The notes beneath the pieces were generated by a model. That model was not told where the DNA came from. It made no database searches and saw nothing but the letters and a program-made list of their open reading frames with translations. From contig CAYWKH010000075.1 in the NCBI GenBank assembly GCA_964458805.1, positions 1 to 9,690 on the forward strand: 9,690 nt of DNA, written 5' to 3'. The DNA comes from JAAYLU01 sp964458805. GTDB lineage: Bacteria; Synergistota; Synergistia; Synergistales; Aminobacteriaceae. Shown piece after piece: positions 6,768 through 9,690 of this stretch. Positions within the stretch are counted from its first letter, which is position 1; each line of letters begins with the position of its first letter. Both the position numbers and the translations under genes were made by a program.

Positions 6768-6821
6768 GTCCTGCCAACGGCCCCCTGCGGGGGGAATCTT
6801 CGGGGAGAGGAGACGGTCGCC

Positions 6822-6977
6822 ATGGCGAGCAACGCCATAAACACGAATACAGCGGCAAACGGCGGGTTCTTCGCGTTCGCGTTTACAGGCGGCCTGTGGC
6901 TTTATTATTACGCCACCGGCCAATGCTCGCGTAGAAATCCGTCTTCGGCTTCTTTATATCCGGCCTCTCCGGGTTAG
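6822..6977 (+). CDS. Aromatic leader peptide of the aroF-aroB attenuator (51 aa)
   Basis: A 51-codon reading frame, ATG 6822 to TAG 6975-6977, with AGGAGA 8 nt upstream of the start and a good promoter ahead. The peptide starts MASNAINTNTAANGG, then runs FFAFAFTGGLWLYYY (residues 16-30). Eight of these 15 residues are aromatic: Phe at 16, 17, 19 and 21, Trp at 26, Tyr at 28-30. The tail is Gly/Ser/Pro-rich with no known domain. This is the hallmark of a ribosome-stalling leader peptide, as in pheA, pheST and trp leaders, but with all three aromatic amino acids. Its product is presumably dispensable; its translation rate decides which RNA hairpin forms. The codons downstream of Tyr30 pass through the antiterminator arm, so a fast ribosome would cover it. 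Confidence 0.9.
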   Translation: MASNAINTNTAANGGFFAFAFTGGLWLYYYATGQCSRRNPSSASLYPASPG

Positions 6978-7046
6978 CTACAGACAGGACGAGGCGGAAG
7001 AGAGAGAAGGAATACGCCGGAACCGGGTTTCTACACCCGGTTCCGG
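6861..7046 (+). promoter_or_regulatory. Ribosome-mediated transcription attenuator (regions 1-4) for Phe/Tyr/Trp
   Basis: Pairings worked out by hand. 1:2 hairpin (anti-antiterminator): 6861-6875 with 6928-6943, 14 pairs including two G-U, one U-U mismatch (6871/6932) and one bulged A (6937). Its left arm contains the first two Phe codons. Inside it, 6891-6900 pairs with 6912-6921 (9 of 10), with the Trp codon in the stem and the Tyr codons in the loop. 2:3 antiterminator: 6931-6949 with 7016-7034, 17 of 19 pairs including two G-U, the two mismatches adjacent at 6942-6943. 3:4 terminator: 7017-7028 with 7035-7046, perfect. Regions 2 and 3 are each shared by two mutually exclusive structures. 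Inferred action: stalling at Phe, Trp or Tyr codons prevents 1:2, region 2 captures region 3, and RNA polymerase proceeds into aroF; fast translation permits the terminator. Confidence 0.85.
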
Positions 7047-7059
7047 TTTTTTCGTTTTT
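7017..7059 (+). terminator. Intrinsic terminator in the aroF leader
   Basis: A 12-bp perfect stem, CCGGAACCGGGT (7017-7028) with ACCCGGTTCCGG (7035-7046), loop TTCTAC, followed at once by TTTTTTCGTTTTT (7047-7059). It sits 40 nt after the leader-peptide stop and 29 nt before the aroF start, the standard position of an attenuator terminator. It is the only textbook intrinsic terminator in the window. Confidence 0.93.
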
Positions 7060-7087
7060 GGGACTATTAAAAAAGGGGGAGAACGAC

Positions 7088-8134
7088 ATGATGGTGGTCG
7101 AGATGGCGGACAGCAGCACGAGAAGGGACCTCGACAGGGTGTGCGAATCGCTCGCGGGGGCTGGTCGCGGCTACAGGGTTGCTCCGGGGGGCGGGCGCTC
7201 CTACGTCATGTCGGCCGACGTCTCCAGGACCGCGGACTCCGAGCCGTTCAAGGGGCTGCCTGGGGTGCGCCGGGTGCAGGTCACGTCATGCTGCCACCCG
7301 CTGGCCAGCAGGGAGATCGGTGGGGTCTCGCGTCCGGTGGAGCTCGCGCCCGGCCTGTGGATAGGCGGCGGGGAGCCGGTGATTATGGCCGGCCCGTGCG
7401 CGGTGGAGAACAGGACCCAGCTCATGGACACCGCCAGGGGAGTCCGCCGGGCCGGTGCGCACGTGCTTCGCGGGGGCGCGTTCAAGCCGCGCTCGCACCC
7501 CTACGCCTTCCAGGGGCTGGGCAGCGAGGGGATCGCTCTGCTCAAGGAGGCCCGCGCCGCCACCGGCCTGCCCGTGATCACCGAGGTCATGTCGCCCGAC
7601 GAGGCGGAGTGGATCGCCCCCCACATCGACATCCTGCAGGTGGGCACGCGCAACATGCAGAACTACTCGCTTCTGAGGACGCTCGGCGGGCTGGACAGGC
7701 CGGTGCTTTTGAAGCGCGGAATGTCCGCCACGGTCGAGGAGTGGCTTCAGGCCGCGGAGTACATCCTCGCCGGGGGCAACGAGCGCGTGATCCTGTGCGA
7801 GAGGGGCATACGCAGCTTCGACAGGAACACGCGCAACACCCTGGACCTGAGCGTGGTGCCGCTGGTCAAATCCATGACCCACCTGCCGGTGGTCGTGGAC
7901 CCGAGCCACGCAACGGGCAGGCGCGAGCTCGTGGTCCCGATGAGCATGGCCGCGCTGGCCGCGGGGGCGGACGGGCTGCTGGTGGAGGTCCACGCATCCC
8001 CGGAGACCGCCCTGTGCGACGGGCCGCAGTCGCTGACCCTTGACGACTTCGCCGGCCTCATGGAGCGGACTTCGCGCCTGGCGAGCGTCCTGCGCGAGGA
8101 GGAGCCGTCGTGGCTGATGCCCGTGGCCAGGTGA
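7088..8134 (+). CDS. aroF: 3-deoxy-7-phosphoheptulonate (DAHP) synthase, type I-beta with N-terminal regulatory domain
   Basis: Condenses phosphoenolpyruvate and erythrose 4-phosphate to DAHP, the first step of the shikimate pathway. Length 348 aa. Residues about 1-70 match the ferredoxin-like (ACT-like) domain of Thermotoga-type DAHP synthase, which gives Tyr/Phe feedback inhibition there. The barrel shows AGPCAVE, LRGGAFKPRSHPYAFQGLG, QVGTRNMQNY, LLKRGM (K209), ILCERGIRSF and VDPSHATGRR. The metal ligands expected from the Thermotoga enzyme are all present, each shifted by +2: C104, H274, E300, D311. ATG 7088 has AGGGGGAG 6 nt upstream. The frame also has a TTG at 7058, but that lies in the U-tract of the terminator and is rejected. 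First gene of the attenuated operon; its end overlaps aroB. Confidence 0.96.
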   Translation: MMVVEMADSSTRRDLDRVCESLAGAGRGYRVAPGGGRSYVMSADVSRTADSEPFKGLPGVRRVQVTSCCHPLASREIGGVSRPVELAPGLWIGGGEPVIMAGPCAVENRTQLMDTARGVRRAGAHVLRGGAFKPRSHPYAFQGLGSEGIALLKEARAATGLPVITEVMSPDEAEWIAPHIDILQVGTRNMQNYSLLRTLGGLDRPVLLKRGMSATVEEWLQAAEYILAGGNERVILCERGIRSFDRNTRNTLDLSVVPLVKSMTHLPVVVDPSHATGRRELVVPMSMAALAAGADGLLVEVHASPETALCDGPQSLTLDDFAGLMERTSRLASVLREEEPSWLMPVAR

Positions 8135-9216
8135 CGACCAATATCGCGCTGGAGGCGGACGGCCAAGTGATTCTGAGGCAGGGGGCCTTCCCCACCTCGG
8201 TCGCCGTGGGAGAGGGGCTGCTCCCGCGCCTTGCGCTCATAACGGGGCTCGACTCCCCCCCGTTCATCGTGGCCGACGAGATTACTGGCCCGCTGTTCGC
8301 GGACTTCCTGGGCAAAAGGCGCGGGCTGTTCAACCTTCCGCGCGGCGAGGGGGCCAAGAGCCTCGACAGCCTGTCGGCGATATACACCTCCCTGGCCGCG
8401 GCAGGGGTGGACCGCTCGGGGCCTGTGATCGCCCTGGGGGGCGGCGTCGTGGGGGACACCGCCGGCTTGGCCGCCGCCACGTGGATGCGCGGAGTGCCGC
8501 TGGTGCAGTGCCCCACCACCCTGCTGGCGCAGGTGGACAGCGCGATAGGCGGGAAGACGGCGGTGAACCTGCCGGAGGGGAAGAACCTGGTCGGGGCGTT
8601 TCACCCCGCGCAGTGGGTCCTGTCCGACGTGGAGTGCCTGCGCTCGCAGTCGGACGAGGACTTCAGGCAGGGACTGGCGGAGGCGGTCAAGTACGGCCTG
8701 GGCGAGGAGTGGAGCTTCTTCGGGTGGCTGGAGGAGAACGCCCGTTCGGCGCTGCGCAGGTCGCTTCCGGCGCTCGGGACCCTGGTCGCCGAGTGCTCCC
8801 GGATGAAGCTGGCCGTCTGCGCGGAGGACGAGCGCGAGACCGGCGGGGTCCGAGCGAGGCTGAACCTGGGGCACACGGTCGGCCACGCGCTGGAGGCCGC
8901 GTCCGGCTACCGCTGGAGGCACGGGGACGCGGTCGCGGCCGGGATGATGGTGGCATCCCGCCTCTCTCTCAGGAATGGGCTGCTTCGCGAGGAGGATTTC
9001 TCCCGACTCGACCGGCTCCTGACGGCCCTGAAAATTCCGCACCGCGTGGACATGGCGTGGGAGGAGATTGCACCGTTCGTGGCGCGAGACAAGAAGTTCC
9101 GCGCGGGCGCACCTCTGATGGTCCTGCCCCGCTCGGACGAGAGATGCGCCCTCCTTTCCGTCTCGCTGGAAGCCGTGCGCGAGGCCTGCGTGGAATCGGC
9201 CGGAGGAAAGCTTTAA
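8110..9216 (+). CDS. aroB: 3-dehydroquinate synthase
   Basis: Converts DAHP to 3-dehydroquinate, the second shikimate step, using NAD+ and a divalent metal (Zn/Co). Length 368 aa, full for the family. NAD-binding motif ALGGGVVGDTAG (G110-D116); substrate-binding segment QCPTTLLAQVDSAIGGKTAVN with NLVGAFHPAQWV; metal ligands E191 (GLAEAVKYG), H255 (NLGHTVGHALE, with H259) and H271 (RHGDAVAAGM). Start: GTG 8110 with AGGAGGAG 5 nt upstream, all inside the end of aroF, giving a 25-nt overlap. An in-frame GTG at 8131 overlapping the aroF TGA lacks such a site and is less likely. The overlap implies translational coupling, so both enzymes catalysing the first two pathway steps come from one attenuated transcript. 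No further aro gene follows within the window. Confidence 0.95.
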   Translation: MADARGQVTTNIALEADGQVILRQGAFPTSVAVGEGLLPRLALITGLDSPPFIVADEITGPLFADFLGKRRGLFNLPRGEGAKSLDSLSAIYTSLAAAGVDRSGPVIALGGGVVGDTAGLAAATWMRGVPLVQCPTTLLAQVDSAIGGKTAVNLPEGKNLVGAFHPAQWVLSDVECLRSQSDEDFRQGLAEAVKYGLGEEWSFFGWLEENARSALRRSLPALGTLVAECSRMKLAVCAEDERETGGVRARLNLGHTVGHALEAASGYRWRHGDAVAAGMMVASRLSLRNGLLREEDFSRLDRLLTALKIPHRVDMAWEEIAPFVARDKKFRAGAPLMVLPRSDERCALLSVSLEAVREACVESAGGKL

Positions 9217-9218
9217 TT

Positions 9219-9278
9219 CCCGCCTGAAGAGAGGACCTCGGAGTGTATTCTCGGAGGCCCTGCCATACTTCAGGCGGG
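9219..9278 (+). repeat. Long interrupted hairpin just after aroB
   Basis: Outer arms CCCGCCTGAAG (9219-9229) and CTTCAGGCGGG (9268-9278) are a perfect 11-bp inverted repeat starting 2 nt after the aroB stop. Inside, 9232-9243 pairs with 9250-9261 (10 pairs, two mismatches at 9235/9258 and 9240/9253) around the loop TGTATT, giving 21 pairs in 60 nt. Only a weak T-rich run follows (TTGCTCGGTTATCTT). It could end the operon transcript, protect its 3' end, or be a dispersed palindromic repeat (REP/MITE type). Confidence 0.7.
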
Positions 9279-9690
9279 TTGCTCGGTTATCTTCCCTAAA
9301 TCCGCACCTGGTGGAACTTACGCCCATGGCTGCAAACGAGCCGGGAAAACCGTTTCCGGACTGTAGTGGCGTATCTTGAAAGGGGCGAGGATGCCGAAAA
9401 ATGACCCAATCCGCCGTTATTAACAGGCCGATGGCTCGAATTGAGAAAAACCTCGTCGAATCACCGGCCCGGGAACGCTTTGTCTCCTTCTCGGAGATGA
9501 ACCTGCGGATTTGGGTTTGAGAACAGGCCGTGCAAAAGTTCCGTTTCCAGTGTAATATCGATCCGAACCATGAGTTCACGGAGTCCTGCTTTGCCTTTGA
9601 AGCAGGGACGCCTCCTCGATACGATGATGGTTCACCAGCTACATCATAACCGAGGCTTGAGCGAATGGCTCAATTCGAATTTACACCATT
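9279..9690. other. Lower-GC intergenic stretch after the aro operon, no convincing gene
   Basis: About 410 bases at roughly 50% G+C, clearly below the genes to the left. Plus-strand frames carry repeated stops; the longest ATG frame (9401) is 39 codons and has no good ribosome site. A hairpin CCTGCTT (9585-9591) with AAGCAGG (9600-9606), loop 8 nt, is present. A weak promoter-like GTGCAA-17-TAATAT lies at 9530-9558. The base composition and broken frames would suit a mobile-element border or decayed insertion, but I recognise no transposase. Confidence 0.5.
9665..9690 (+). CDS. Possible 5' end of a gene running off the window
   Basis: ATG 9665 opens MAQFEFTP and stays open to the last base. 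A weak GAGG (9652-9655) lies 9 nt upstream, and a weak promoter-like pair lies at 9530-9558. With only 8 codons nothing can be said about function. It is listed because the lower-GC DNA ahead looks like leader sequence of something to the right. Confidence 0.2.

Noticed and set aside
6774..7060. T-box or TRAP-type control of the aro leader
   Set aside because: No T-box core sequence and no series of GAG/UAG triplet repeats; the aromatic leader peptide and paired arms explain the leader better.
7058..7087. TTG start of aroF at 7058
   Set aside because: It lies in the terminator T-tract with no ribosome site; ATG 7088 has AGGGGGAG at 6 nt.
7747..9579. Open minus-strand frame of 610 codons antisense to aroF and aroB
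   Set aside because: It lies opposite two unmistakable enzyme genes, its translation is low-complexity and rich in Arg/Gly/Pro/His, and high G+C removes stops in this frame. No family resemblance.
9401..9646. Short frame at 9401 with an internal TGA (9518-9520) followed by open sequence, as a possible selenoprotein or frame-broken gene
   Set aside because: No SECIS-like hairpin directly after the TGA, no good ribosome site, no recognisable protein on either side of the stop.
1..9690. CRISPR array, tRNA, rRNA or full insertion sequence
   Set aside because: No regularly spaced direct repeats, no tRNA-like or rRNA-like stretch and no recognisable transposase were seen.

Overview
The window is chromosomal DNA from a GC-rich bacterium (roughly two thirds G+C in the genes, with frequent AGG arginine and ATA isoleucine codons). 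The gene set is an exported M20 dipeptidase, an acetamidase/formamidase, a type I-beta DAHP synthase with a ferredoxin-like N-terminal domain, and a DMT permease. That set and codon use would fit a peptide-fermenting anaerobe such as a member of Synergistota, but this is an inference from style and not a proven placement.

Layout: (a) 6-1628, minus: exported Sapep/PepV-like M20 dipeptidase. (b) 1856-2653, plus: HAD-superfamily NagD-like phosphatase, divergent from (a). (c) 2643-3512 (possibly to 3545), minus: EamA/DMT permease, overlapping the HAD gene tail to tail by 11 bp. (d) 3673-3969, minus: small OB-fold (SSB-like) protein. (e) 4088-4540, minus: universal stress protein. (f) 4673-5572, plus: acetamidase/formamidase. 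(g) 5612-6595, minus: unrecognised 327-aa protein with a possible N-terminal winged helix. (h) 6739-9216, plus: aromatic (shikimate pathway) operon consisting of promoter, leader peptide, attenuator, aroF-type DAHP synthase and aroB. (i) 9217-9690: a long hairpin followed by about 400 bases of lower-GC DNA without a convincing gene.

The main result is the leader of the aroF-aroB operon. A TTGACA/TAGCAT promoter drives a transcript with a 51-codon leader peptide (6822-6977). Within 15 residues this peptide carries 4 Phe, 1 Trp and 3 Tyr codons. It is followed by a strong intrinsic terminator (7017-7059) just before aroF. I could pair by hand all three competing RNA structures of a classical ribosome-mediated attenuator: a 1:2 hairpin overlapping the Phe codons, a 17-pair antiterminator (6931-6949 with 7016-7034), and the 12-bp terminator. 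The arrangement reads as an attenuator sensing all three aromatic amino acids and controlling entry into the shikimate pathway. The DAHP synthase also has the N-terminal domain used for allosteric feedback in this enzyme type, so the pathway would be controlled at both RNA and protein level.

A second theme is promoter style. Six of the seven promoters I could place carry a TGn extended -10 motif, mostly with poor -35 boxes. Only the attenuated aro promoter has a perfect -35 and lacks TGn.
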